Source: Ananas comosus
Taxonomy: Eukaryota > Streptophyta > Magnoliopsida > Poales > Bromeliaceae
Direction of reading: 5' to 3'
Length of the DNA stretch: 64,000 bases
Assembly (NCBI RefSeq): GCF_001540865.1
Contig: NC_033642.1
Coordinates: forward strand, 1,785,125-1,849,124
The stretch's first letter is position 1, and each line of letters opens with the position of its first letter. A model generated the notes under the pieces. It was not told the origin of the DNA and made no database searches. It saw only the letters and a list, made by a program, of their open reading frames with translations. The position numbers were made by a program, and so were the translations under genes. Of this stretch, positions 43,721-54,264 are shown in pieces.

Positions 43721-44299
43721 GGCAGTGCAAGTCCAAGCCAGAGGGAGAGGGAGAGGGCCCGGGGGGTAATACACGAGACACGGGGAACTATTCACCGTGT
43801 TCAATAGCAACACCAGCACTTGGAAATTTTTTTAGCGCAATAAACGACAGAATACAACATCACAACGCAATAACAAATTCAACACGACAATACAAGAAAT
43901 TCAATATCAACAATACAACAACAAATCCAACAGAATATCAATAAAGCATCAATACAAGATCATCACAACAGAATATCAAAAATTAAATCAAGTTTCTCAA
44001 TAATATAGAAAGTTCGGTGTAATTTAAAATTTATAAAAATATAATGTCAAGTTCTCCTCCTAGTCCCTCGATCACGTCTACCTATACGTCCCCTACTACG
44101 TTCGCGACCACAATCAACACCATACTCATCAAAAGGCTCTAAGACCTCCAACTAGTCGAGATGCTCGATAGCAGCACCCTCAATAACCGGCTGAGTGTCC
44201 TGCGTCTCGATCACCTGTCTGATCTCGTACTCAATCATAGCAGGTGTCGATAGTATGTCTGGCCGTGGAGGAGCTGAAGAGGAGGGCTGATCTGTATGG

Positions 44300-46280
44300 A
44301 GAGACTGCAACTGCCATCAGCACCTGTGATAAACAATATCAACTGGCCGAGGTGGATTCTCTGGTACTGGTGTTGGTACCGTGTCTGGATGATAAGGTGG
44401 CTCCTCTATCGATGAAGATGGCCTCGGTGGACTATAAACTGGTATATGGCCTGACGTCGATAGTCCACCATATTCTGCTGGTCGTGGAGGTACAGTGTGT
44501 GGAAGCGTAGGTAAAGTTTCCAAAACTGCTTCTATCTAATCGGCAACGTGTGATACGGTATCTAATACTCCACCTCCTGAAATATCTGGCAGGATACGTC
44601 TAATTGTATAATGCGATCTCTGTACGATATCGATCTAAAATAAAAGCACCATCATAAAAGATTATACGAAACTTTCTTGTATATATAAAAATAATATAAA
44701 AAATATTATATATTAAAATCGTACCAATACTCTCTCGACGTGACCACGTGGCTTACACGCGAGGGGTGGCCTCTGTACTGGCCTAGATATCCACATCCTG
44801 GTGATTCTCCAATACCACTGCATGTAAACAGTGGTAGCTCGTATAGGATCTGGATCTACCTCAGGGTGCACCTCTACTATATCCACCAATCTATCATCCC
44901 AACGCTGAATATATGAAGTATGGTATGCCGCCCAATTCTCATCTGCTCTATCTCATGAAGTGATGCGGGGTATGGCAACCACTGCTTCAGGTATATGCTG
45001 TAATAGACCAAACTGTCGAAGCACACGATCCGGAAGATGCAGCTCAATAATATAGAAGCAGACTAAGGTGATTCTCGATCGCCAAACCTAGAACCCCGCT
45101 AGACAAAAAGGTGGGAGCATCTCTAATACTGTGTCTTTATAGTGCTAGTAAGGCAATATACATGTAGTAATGTCCCGAAACAACAACACTCGACCTTCCC
45201 CCTCATGCAAGCATTTTCTAATGCCCGATAGAGATAAGCTAGCGCGGCTGCATCCTATGCCAACTCACCGCAAAGGTCAAAATTCTCTAAAAGTGGCAAT
45301 CATTTCAAATGCACTCTATTCCCGCTTGGATTTGGAAACAAACTATATCCTATCTTAAATAGTATATATGCTCTCGCTGTAGCTCGAACAATAGCGGGAT
45401 GTGCATCTAAGGCGATATCATAGAAATGATGGTATAATCAGTCTATCTTTATTTCACCGCCCCTAATATCCTGAGGAACCATCCCGAGATGTAGCCGCAG
45501 GACTATGGCCACTTATATGATGCCCCTCCGATCACAGCCCCACCATGACGCAAAGTCCAGTAATAACAGCGACGTCTATCAAAGTAATAGTCATCTCTCC
45601 GTATCGCAAATGGAAACTCTGCGTTTCCCTACCTATTCGCATTGGTCCAATTTTTATGTAGCTAAATCATACAATTATCTACCGCTCATTTTGACCAACC
45701 AACGGAGACGGATCCATCATAGTAGCTGGCAATTATGCGCTAATTGGCACACATGGGACTCCAAACTCTCTGTAACACTTACAAGACAAAGTTATTAATT
45801 TCACACATCTAAACTAATTGAGGAATTACGAAAAACAATTATAAAGATTATTACTTTATACCTTGATGTATGACCTCATTCGCGATTGATGTAATTCCTT
45901 TGATAATCGCTACTACGCATTTCCGTATAATTAACGGTACTTAGACGATCTTGTGTTGTCGATACATGTTTCTCCACGAATAATTTTAGATATCCATGGA
46001 ACGAAAAAAAACTCAACATGCCAATTAGTTCATTGTCACCTGATATGTCAACCAATTCCCATTCATTAGCTCCCATTGGACATCAAACCGTTATGCGGAG
46101 ACGGTCTTCCACTCGGTCATAGTTAGTAACATTATATATTTCCATCTCAAATTCCCGAAATGAGATATCATGTCGAAAAGCAACCAATCGTTTACGGCCA
46201 CCAATATATCGTGGTACATTATTGTTCACGTCTAAAGTTCCGTCCCAATGGATATAGAAAGGAACACATTCGCCAGCCAT
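44300..46280 (-). pseudogene. Plant mobile domain (PMD, aminotransferase-like) gene, decayed
   Basis: Minus-strand remnants in order. 46280-45876: ATG start, IHWDGTLDVNNNVPRYIGGR, then CPMGANEWELVDISGDNELI, resembling the N-terminal module of Mutator-family proteins. About 45640-45550: ETQSFHLRYGEMTITLIDVA, the PMD hallmark. About 45400-45180: ARAYILFKIGYSLFPNPSGN, RVHLK, LPLLENFDLCGELA, and AALAYLYRALENACMRGKVE. About 44960-44730: ENWAAYHTSYIQRWDDRLVD and YMQWYWRITRMWISRPVQRP. About 44520-44300: a Pro-rich tail. Stops interrupt it, two at family-conserved Trp positions (TGG to TGA or TAG) and one at an Arg-like position (CGA to TGA), so it is inactive as read. PMD proteins (MAIN/MAIL type) occur both as plant nuclear genes and as transposon cargo. 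Exon limits are not resolved. Confidence 0.83.
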
Positions 46281-46429
46281 AGAGTTCTAAAGTAATATAA
46301 TACTATATACAAAATTATTACACTCATGACATATTAACATAGCACATTTCTACATACAACAAAGGAGATGATGAGAGATGCAATTATCATTTTGCGATCA
46401 CGGTCGGCGCCGAGTTCTATGCCGATCAA

Positions 46430-47050
46430 GAGCTCCGGAGGCAAGGGAGTGATAACAGAGAGAGTGAGTGATCTGTGAGAGAGACAGAGACAGAAAGAGT
46501 AAGATCAGCATGAGAGAGAGAGAGGGGGAGTGACACAGAGAGAGTGATACGGGGGGAGAGTGTCTTGGGAGAGAGAGAGAGAGAGAGNNNNNNNNNNNNN
46601 NNNNNNNNNGAGAGAATGAGGGGTGGGGGATTCTTGGGTGAGAGAGGGCGGCAGCAACGGCGTCGACGGCAGCGGCTGTGGATCACAGAGAAAGAGAGAA
46701 AGAGAGAGAGAGAGAGGGATGGGGAGTACTAGGTTAGAGAGCTAATGCGGGTGGGGAAAGAGATCGGGAGAGAGAGGCTAGCGGCGGCGGCCGCGGCGGG
46801 GTAGGCCACACAAAGAGAGAGAGAGGGCGGCGTCGGGGCGGGCCATAGAGAGAGAGAGAGAGCGAGAGAGAAAGAGAGAAAGAGAGAGAGAGAGGGATGG
46901 GGGGTACTAGGTTAGAGAGCTAATGCGGGTGGGGAAAGAGATCGGGCGAGAGAGGCTGGCGGCGGCGACCGCGTCGGGGCAAGCCACAGAGAGAGAGAAA
47001 GAGAGCAAGAGAGAAAAAAAGATCGAGCGAGAAAGGAAAGAGGGAGCTCT
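46430..47050. repeat. GA-rich region with a ~178-bp tandem duplication
   Basis: Dense (GA)n flanking the N run, then two copies of a unit of about 178 bp (about 46691-46868 and 46869-47046), each containing GTACTAGGTTAGAGAGCTAA and GCGGGTGGGGAAAGAGATCG. It lies upstream of the PMD remnant, within the Mutator-like element, where its promoter or leader would be. Confidence 0.75.
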
Positions 47051-47072
47051 GGCGGGGAGGTTATACAAAAAG

Positions 47073-47125
47073 AACACGGTGAATGGTTCACCGTGTTTAG
47101 ACACGGTGAACAGTTCACCGTGTTT
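47073..47125. repeat. Paired subterminal palindromes of the Mutator-like element
   Basis: AACACGGTGAATGGTTCACC followed by GTGTT, then GACACGGTGAACAGTTCACC followed by GTGTT. Two perfect CACGGTGAA/TTCACCGTG dyads, matching one (and a second diverged) at the left end (43680-43700, 43778-43801). Candidate transposase-binding or hairpin-forming sites. Confidence 0.8.
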
Positions 47126-47272
47126 AACTTATCTCACTGTCCCCGGCTCAGCCCGTGTGGCGTTAACGTGGCACTTGCGTGGCAGGATTAGGGCCATTTT
47201 TTTGTAAATATAAATTTGCTGGGGCTATTTTTAAAAATATTTTTTTTCTGGGGTCATTTGTAAAAAAAGCCC
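47080..47272. repeat. Right terminal inverted repeat of the Mutator-like element
   Basis: Pairs with 43530-43720; ends in AAAAAGCCC directly before the CTTCTAAAA duplication. Confidence 0.88.
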
Positions 47273-47281
47273 CTTCTAAAA

Positions 47282-47630
47282 TTTTATAATTAATTTTATA
47301 ATTTATAAAATAATCCTACAAAATTTATATTTTGCAAACTAATCCGCTCTTCGCCACGTAGTAGTCATATAGGTTTTTCTCTGAAACACGATAAATCGCT
47401 CACTGCAAGTCTCCCAGACCTACATTCATTAAGACGATTAATGATTCACCGTTTTTATTAGAATTGTACGTGGATTATATGAAAAATAGGAAAAAGTGTG
47501 GTTTATTTTTGAGTACCTAATTAAGAAATTTTATAGGTTCATTTTGAAAAAAAGTCCAACAATGGGAAACTTCTATCCGGCTTTTTCAGTTTTTTCCTGA
47601 GTTTGCTACCCGGTGGTTTGAAGTGCTTTG
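47282..47630. other. Intergenic with TE relics
   Basis: About 47330-47465 shows faint similarity to the Mutator-like ends (GTTTTTCTCTG, AATGATTCACCGTT). 47570-47630 (GGGAAACTTC and CTACCCGGTGGTTTGAAG) is part of the GGGAAAACTTC family, interrupted by the next element. Confidence 0.4.
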
Positions 47631-48100
47631 TAGGGACGTCAATGGACACGGATACTCGAAATTTTATCCGAACTCGAACCTGAATCCGAATGGAGCGGAT
47701 TTATCCGATACTAAACAGATATAATTTTGGATATGAATATCAAAAATAAAAAACCCGACGGATATGAATTCGGATATTTTGACTATACCCAATCCGAACC
47801 CGAACCCGAACCCGAACCCAAACCCGACCCGAACCTGAATTTATTTACATTATATATAATACGTATATAAAATTTGATGATATATTTGAATTTATATTTA
47901 AAAATTTAAATTTAATATAATATATTTTAAAATATTGAAAAGAGAAATAATTGTTTCAGGTTCGAATATTTGGATTCAGGTTCCAAATTTTTGATCAGGT
48001 TTGGGTTTGGGTTTGGATATGGATTTTTAAAATTTGTCGGGTTTGAATTCGATTCGGGTTTTTGAAAATTCGCCCCAAATCTAACCTATTGACATCTCTG
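47631..48100. mobile_element. hAT-type non-autonomous element with (CCCGAA)n core
   Basis: Left end TAGGGACGTCAATGG, right end CCTATTGACATCTCTG (imperfect inverse). 8-bp direct repeats GTGCTTTG (47623-47630) and GTGCTTTA (48101-48108), one mismatch. Contains a CCCGAA hexamer run at about 47793-47836 with mirrored GGGTTTGG sequences on the right arm. 470 bp, non-coding. Confidence 0.78.
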
Positions 48101-48108
48101 GTGCTTTA

Positions 48109-51100
48109 CATTGCTATTATATAATTTTATTTTTAGCGATAATTATTTATATATCTTTTAAAATTTTAAAATAATTTATATATCCTTCTTATTTTTTCGT
48201 TGTTAGTACCCACTAAATTATCTCAGATTAAATCCGAATTAAATTTCTACTAGAACTAAAAAGAAATCAAAATACCTCTTTTGTCTCTAACTTAAGGACA
48301 AATAAGAAAAATGGGTAATGGTTAAAAAAAAGTATTTTAATTTTTTGCCCTTTTAAATATATCGTTCTAACGTCACAAATTTTTTTATTTGCCCTCTAAA
48401 TTAGGGACAAAAAAATATTTTGACTTTCTTTTAACCCCGGTAGAAATTTAATCGAATTTAATATAGTTATTAGATGATTCTTACCGTGGAGATTTCTTCG
48501 GCCACGTTTCTATTTCTCCGGTTTGGGCTTCGACTGATATCTTGTTGGCCACGGATCTTTCTCTCCATATCTCTAACCGTTCCCGCCTAAACCGTTATTC
48601 CGTTTAAACGTTATTCTCCCCGACTTCTGGTGTGCCATGTGTCCCCCTCAGTGTTGCTCCCATCGTTTGCTCACATAGCTCAAACTGCTTTATCATATGG
48701 CGCTGTTTTTCTGACACCAACAATAGTTAAGAGAGTTAAACATATTAGAACTAGAGTAGTTCTAGAATGAGTGATCCCTCCAAGAAGTGGATCGTCACAA
48801 CAGGCATCCAAACACTCAAGAAATAGTTATCTGAATTGAAACTATTTTCGGATCATTTTTACAGGGATCCAAACAGCACCTACCCTGCATTACTTATTCA
48901 GAATATATATATATTTTTTTTAAAAAGTAACAAATAGATCAGCTACCACAAACATAGGACATAAAAGGATACAGGTTGCCAACTCAGAAGAAAACCAAAG
49001 TGAATTGATTTAAATATTAACCAAACAGGCAAGAAAAATGGATTTTAAATGAAGAAAATCAGATCAAAACTTTGAAGCATAGAATCACAATTATAAACTT
49101 GGGAAACAACCTATTTACAAAAAATTTCTGGGATCCACAATAAACAACTTTCCTATAGGCCACAAATCCAGTACACTAAACAAAAGCATGAGCTCAAAAA
49201 TACAATAAAAAAAAAAAAAGAAAGATCCATTTGTACCATAAATTACAATGTTTCAATTGACATTTGAATGTCTTCTCTCCTCTTTCTGATGCCAATGAGT
49301 TCTCAAAAAATAACATATGCTTCAAAACTATAGCTTAATACACCCCCCTCTAAATCACACCATGTAACAAAAGATGCCATATTTTCGTAAAGGATAAAGA
49401 CAAAACTGGAATTGTCAAATAATGTTGTTGTATATATTAATTTAAGTAGCTATCCGTTAAAACTGAACAGCATTTAGAACATTTTTCAGAGAATATTTGT
49501 ACTTGATTGAATATTTCATAGACTTCTGAACAAGAACCCTGTAAGGTCCTAATAGCAGTTGGCCAAAAATTCTAAAAAAAACAAAAGTAATGAAAGGTTA
49601 GGAGGTAAAAACAAGATTTCTGTAAGTTAGTTCAGATACCTCCTTTCGAAACCCAATATAGGTCAGGTAATTCTGTACGTTTTTACCAAAAGATATATAC
49701 GCCGTATCACTTCTGCAGTTGAACTAGCAACTCCGTTCTTTTCAATTCTTTTGCCTGACACAAAAGCTAAATAGTTGATCATACCGTAGCCCCGACTTCT
49801 ACAAAGAATACAGATTGAACTTAATTCTGCCAGGGTTTTACTCCTGATTTCTGAAACTCTATAGCTCTAATCAGTAACAAAATTTGGACGATGTTTCCTC
49901 CCACGACTAAATTGCTTATTGCCAGCCTACCAGCAAAGATGTTGGTTTAACAAACTTGATACTGAGTAATGTTCATAATTCAAACAAGGCATTCAAAAGT
50001 TTCCCCAACCTTCATGGGAACTGCAACTTCCTCAATGTCTATGTTGGAACCTTGGCTCTTCTGCAAGAATCAGAAGAACATAATATTATAAAATATCCCT
50101 TTTTGCAGCAGTCTTCAAGCTGGTCAATCAACTTCCTATCCAATTATTGAGGTCTCTCGTTTGACTCTTTAAAACTGTGAATATTCGCAGCTGGTTCACT
50201 CCACAATCAATGAAATAAAAGAAAGAAATCACATAGCTTTGCCTGTTTGAAGTCGATTGTCTGATCAAAGAGCAGAGAACTATGCACAATAAATCAAGTG
50301 TATATATCTGCAAGAAAAAAAATCTCCCATATGAGTCACTTGACCACATTCAATGGACAGAATCTTACAGAGCTCAATGCTTGCGACCCCAACTCTGGTC
50401 CTTCACTTGTTCTGGCCATTAAATTGGATCTTTCCAATCTGCAGCTGCCAAAATGCCCCTGAATCATTATACAAAAAACACATAGCTCCAACAGATCAAC
50501 ATGAATAACTTGCCTGCACAATGAAAGCACCACATTTTCAGGTTATGAGATATGACCAAGAACATATTTCTAGAAACACTGGCCTGAACAAATTTTTCTT
50601 TCTCGTAAACTGGATTTTCTTCATTTTACTGAGGTATTTCTCTTCTTTAAAGACAACAATGTGGGGGTTAAAAGATCAGTTTCTCAAACAAAAACGCAGT
50701 GTATAAAATTTAGCTCCAGAATCTACCACTGAAAGAACTTATCATCGCAGTAGTTGAGGTATGTTACGGTGTATCACTGAAACATCCCAGAAGCATAGCA
50801 GTTCAAGCTATCTCAAATGCTCCTTTCGATTTAATCTCTGTTCTTCCTTCAAGAAACAGCATCTATAAAGTTCCAACTCTTCTCTGGATTTGAATCTTGA
50901 TGATGCTTCAAATTCAAAAGCCCGTTACAGGAATCCAAATGACCAACCTATATACATCTCCAGAATTAAAATAAGCGGTCGGATGTATAGTCTTTGGTTA
51001 TGTAATATAACCAAATATTAAGTGAAATTACAACAAAAAGCTTCTTACATGTAGAAGTTATCTCTTCAGAGATAAGCACCGAAAAAAATTGAGAAGAATC

Positions 51101-51152
51101 CAAGAATCTTTACCGTACCAAATTTGGTTCAACCCTTCAAAAGCATTAGCCA
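48109..51152. other. Intergenic, 3' side of the PPR gene
   Basis: 48130-48480 carries inverted AT-rich repeats like the element at 7698. 48480-48720 is moderately GC-rich but lacks a recognisable open frame. 48900-51150 is single-copy-looking AT-rich sequence directly downstream of the PPR stop (minus strand) and may include a long 3' UTR. No gene recognised. Confidence 0.4.
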
Positions 51153-53312
51153 TTACCAGAAGTCCCCACAAGAGCACTCCCCATTACTGAACTTGTGAAA
51201 CCTAACAGAATCCCTAACAAGAATATCCCGTCCAGATATCTTCGAAATGAACTTAGTCGCGTTGTGACAATCACCGCATACACGCAGGTTCTTAACTACC
51301 CTTATTGGCATTCCCTTTGGGATAAAAACCAATCCAAAAGCTATCGCGAGCTTCTCGCTATGGTGACCAAGCATTTGTATCTTCTCTGCTTCCCCTACAT
51401 CATGCAACACGGAGCTCATATCAGGCTTATATCCTTCTTCGATCATCTTATCCATAAGCTTATCTAATTCCTCTAATATCCTCTTTGAATAGGGGTGGGA
51501 CTGATCATCAGCTGAAAAAATGTGAACTTCATTCTTATACTTAATCCAGCTACATCCGGGCTCCTTCTTTACCCTCCTATCTCTCATTCCTCGCCGCAAC
51601 CGGGATACCTCGTCCCATTGGCCTTTAGCAGCATACATACTGGATAGTAATACATAGCTCGCGGGGTTTTGTGGGTCGGTTTCTAAGAGGTTCTCGGCGG
51701 CCCATTTCCCAATTTCTATATTGCCCCGAAGTCTGCATGAACTTAACAATGTTGCCCATCCAATTGCGTCGGGTTGGCACGGCATTCCCTTTATAAATTC
51801 CTCGGCCTCGTTTAACCTCCCCGCTCTGCTAAACAAATCGATCATACAAGTATAGTGATCGGTTATCGGGACGATACCATGGTCTTTCACCATGGAATCG
51901 AAGTAACTACGCCCTTTCTCCACCAGCCCGGCTCGACTACAAGCAGAAAGGACGCCGATAAACGTGACCCCATCGGGCTTCACATTATTAGCCAACATGT
52001 CTTCGAACAACTCTACAGTTTCTTTCGCCTTCCCAAATTGGGCATACCCCGAGACCAGCGCGGTCCACGAGACCTGATCCCTTATACGCATGTCGTCGAA
52101 CAGGCGGTGCGAGTCCTCGATGCTCCCGCACTTACCATACAAGGTGACGATTGCATTGGACACAGTAAGGTACGATATCAACCCCGAGACAAGCGCTCGA
52201 CAGTGGAACTGCGTGCCCTCCTCTAGACTCGCTAAGTTGGCGCAGGAGCTAATTACGCTCCCTAGGGTGAAATCATCCGGCTCGATGCCGTTATGTTCCA
52301 TTTCACAGAAGGTCCTCAAAGCTTCCTCGTTACACCCGTTTTGCCCGTACCCAACGAGCATCGCCGTCCACGACACTATGTTCTTACGCGGCATCTTCCT
52401 AAAAACTGATTCTGCTGGCCCAACGCACCTGCACTTTGAGTACATATCGACAAGAGCGCTGCCGACAAAAATGTTATCTTGATAGTGGGTCCTAATTATA
52501 TAAGCATGAATCTGCTTCCCTCGGTCCAATGCCGAGAGGCCGCCGCAGGCAGCGAGAACGCTCCCGAAAGTGTACTGATCGATGCCGACGCCCGCGGCTC
52601 GCATCCTCCCGAACACATCGACCGCCTCCGATTCCAACCCGTTCTGCGCGAGCCCCGCGACCACCGCGGTCCATGAAACCGAGTCCCTCTCAGGCATTTC
52701 GTCGAACAGCTGCTTCGCGTCCCCGACCGCGCCGCACCGGAGCAAGCCCGTGATCATGGTATTGTATGCGACCACGTTCCTCTCCCCGATCTCGTCGAAG
52801 GCTCTCTTCGCCTCGTCGGCGAGTCCGGACTTGGAGTACATGTCGACGAGCGGGCTCGCGACGAAGACGCAGGACGCGAGCCCGGAGCGGAGAATTCGGC
52901 AATGGATCTGGCGGCCGAAGCGGGGGCCCAAGCGGGAGGTGGAGAGGACGAGCATGGTGGAGAAGGTGACGCGGGAGGGGGCGACGGTGGAGTCCCGGGA
53001 CATGGCGCTGAGGGAGGGCATGGAGAGGAAGGCGGCGGAGAGGGCGGGGAGGAGGGCGGAGGAGCGGGAGAGGGCGGAGAGGAGGGCGTTCCAGGAGTGG
53101 AGGTTCGGGTGGGGAATTTGGTCGAACACGCGGCGGGCGTAGGCGGGGGAGAGGGCGCGGGCGTAGGCGGAGATGAGGGCGTTGGGGAGGAAGGGGGAGG
53201 GGAAGGGGGAGAGCGCCTTAAGGACGCGGCAGTGGAGCCGCTTGAGCAGGTGGGCGTGGGAGGGAGAGACGCCGGTGCGGAGGAGGAGGGCGGCGTAGTA
53301 ATTTGTANAGGA
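51153..53312 (-). CDS. Pentatricopeptide repeat protein, PLS-E-DYW class (start unresolved)
   Basis: Intronless minus-strand gene. PLS-class PPR-DYW proteins bind specific organelle RNA sites and their DYW domain deaminates C to U. The frame is open from the TAA at 51153-51155 up to about 53312, about 718 codons. Repeat landmarks: NALLSALSRS, YNTMITGLLRCGAVGDAKQL, DSVSWTAVVAGLAQNGLESE, KNIVSWTAMLVGYGQNGCNE, VSWTALVSGYAQFGKAKETV. The E region is IGWATLLSSCRLRGNIEIGK to KKEPGCSWIK. The DYW domain has HSEKLAIAFG (catalytic His-x-Glu), CGDCHNATKFIS (zinc Cys) and ends CSCGDFW (DFW variant). It aligns in my memory with Arabidopsis At1g68930, whose N-terminus also has an Asn-Tyr-Tyr motif; here NYYAALLLRTG is at about 53303. 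There is no in-frame ATG: immediately upstream lies the N at 53308, then an in-frame TGA (53313-53315), so the start was probably lost to a sequencing error. The GTG at 53129 is not a credible start. Confidence 0.92.
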   Translation of the reverse strand, partial: SXTNYYAALLLRTGVSPSHAHLLKRLHCRVLKALSPFPSPFLPNALISAYARALSPAYARRVFDQIPHPNLHSWNALLSALSRSSALLPALSAAFLSMPSLSAMSRDSTVAPSRVTFSTMLVLSTSRLGPRFGRQIHCRILRSGLASCVFVASPLVDMYSKSGLADEAKRAFDEIGERNVVAYNTMITGLLRCGAVGDAKQLFDEMPERDSVSWTAVVAGLAQNGLESEAVDVFGRMRAAGVGIDQYTFGSVLAACGGLSALDRGKQIHAYIIRTHYQDNIFVGSALVDMYSKCRCVGPAESVFRKMPRKNIVSWTAMLVGYGQNGCNEEALRTFCEMEHNGIEPDDFTLGSVISSCANLASLEEGTQFHCRALVSGLISYLTVSNAIVTLYGKCGSIEDSHRLFDDMRIRDQVSWTALVSGYAQFGKAKETVELFEDMLANNVKPDGVTFIGVLSACSRAGLVEKGRSYFDSMVKDHGIVPITDHYTCMIDLFSRAGRLNEAEEFIKGMPCQPDAIGWATLLSSCRLRGNIEIGKWAAENLLETDPQNPASYVLLSSMYAAKGQWDEVSRLRRGMRDRRVKKEPGCSWIKYKNEVHIFSADDQSHPYSKRILEELDKLMDKMIEEGYKPDMSSVLHDVGEAEKIQMLGHHSEKLAIAFGLVFIPKGMPIRVVKNLRVCGDCHNATKFISKISGRDILVRDSVRFHKFSNGECSCGDFW

Positions 53313-53515
53313 TCAAACGGCAGGCGAAGGTAAAGGGCGGTACACGAGCAGAAGAAGAAGGGAATGTTTAATGATGCGGCGGGAGGAGGAGGCGTGGCCG
53401 CAGAGAGGGAGGGTGCGGGTGGACGAGTTCGCCGAGGTGACGGCGCAGGAATTCCGCGAGAGGGGGAAGGGGAGGGGGAAGGAGGGGTTGCGGGAGTAGA
53501 GGCGGATGCCCAGTA

Positions 53516-54264
53516 TTTATTAAACAACTTGAACACGAACTGGTTGGTTAAAATATCAAGTTAAAAAATTCTATGTATATTCGACTTATTATTTATTAAT
53601 AACTCGAATACGAGTCGATTTGTGAACAGCAAGTTAGATTGTCGAGTCTACTCAAAAGGAAAGAGGACACGGCGTGAAATTGGAGTGGATGGGGGCGCAT
53701 GCGGATTCGCGGCTGTGAAAGAAAAGCGTCCTCCAAGTAGTAGGGCCGTCAACGAGTGGTACACGAGCACGCTAGGACCGGCTCGTGTTCACTTGTTTAT
53801 TAAACTAGTCGAACGCAAGCTGGTTTGTGAAAATATCGAGTAGAAAAATTTAGCTTATGTTTGGCTTATTTATTAATAACTCGAATACGAGTCGATTTGC
53901 AAACAATAAAATAGATTTTCAACTCTACTACTAGATGAAGAGTTACTAGATGAAGAGTTGAAAGGGAAGAGGACAGAGTGGGAAATGGGAACTGATGGGG
54001 GTGCATGCGGATTCGGGGCTATGAAAGAAAAGCGTGCTCCAAGTAGTAGGGCCGTCAATGAGCCGAACACCGCAAGCGAGGACCAGCATGTGTTCGCTTG
54101 TTTATTAAACAAGCTGAATATGAGCTGGTTTGTTAAAATATCGAGCAGAAACCTTCAGCTTATGTTCGACTTATTTATTAATGACTGGAATACGAGTCAT
54201 TCGCGAACAATAAATTAGATTGTCAGCTCTACTACTAGATAAAAAGTTGAAATGGAAGAGGACA
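53516..54264. repeat. Tandem array of ~300-bp units, left part
   Basis: A half unit (53516-53640) followed by two units (about 53641-53945 and 53946-54264) sharing AGAGGACACGGCG, GGATGGGGGCGCATGCGGAT, AAGTAGTAGGGCCGTCAA, CTCGTGTTCACTTGTTTATT and AACTCGAATACGAGTCGATT. The array resumes after the inserted LTR elements at 62580. The CGAATACGAG motifs suggest it derives from the GAGCCGAACACGAGC hAT-like family. Confidence 0.8.

Larger units (their letters stand above)
43530..47272. mobile_element. Mutator-like element carrying a plant-mobile-domain gene
   Basis: 3743 bp, bounded by long terminal inverted repeats of about 190 bp. Left GGGCTTTTTTTCGCAAATGA; right end, read inverted, GGGCTTTTTTTACAAATGAC. 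The pairing continues through AAAAATAGCCCCAG, AAATTTATATTTG and AGATAAGTTAAACACGG blocks. It is flanked by perfect 9-bp direct repeats CTTCTAAAA (43521-43529 and 47273-47281), the Mutator signature. Subterminal palindromes of the form CACGGTGAA-N-TTCACCGTG occur in both ends. The cargo is a decayed plant-mobile-domain gene on the minus strand. No MURA-type transposase was recognised, so it is probably non-autonomous. A gap (46588-46609) lies in its GA-rich part. Confidence 0.92.

Noticed and set aside
47793..47836. CCCGAA repeats as interstitial telomere
   Set aside because: Plant telomeric repeat is CCCTAAA; this is a different hexamer inside a hAT-like element.
52754..53536. 260-codon minus-strand frame upstream of and overlapping the PPR gene
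   Set aside because: Pro/Ser-rich shadow frame of GC-rich coding DNA; only the other frame shows PPR repeats.
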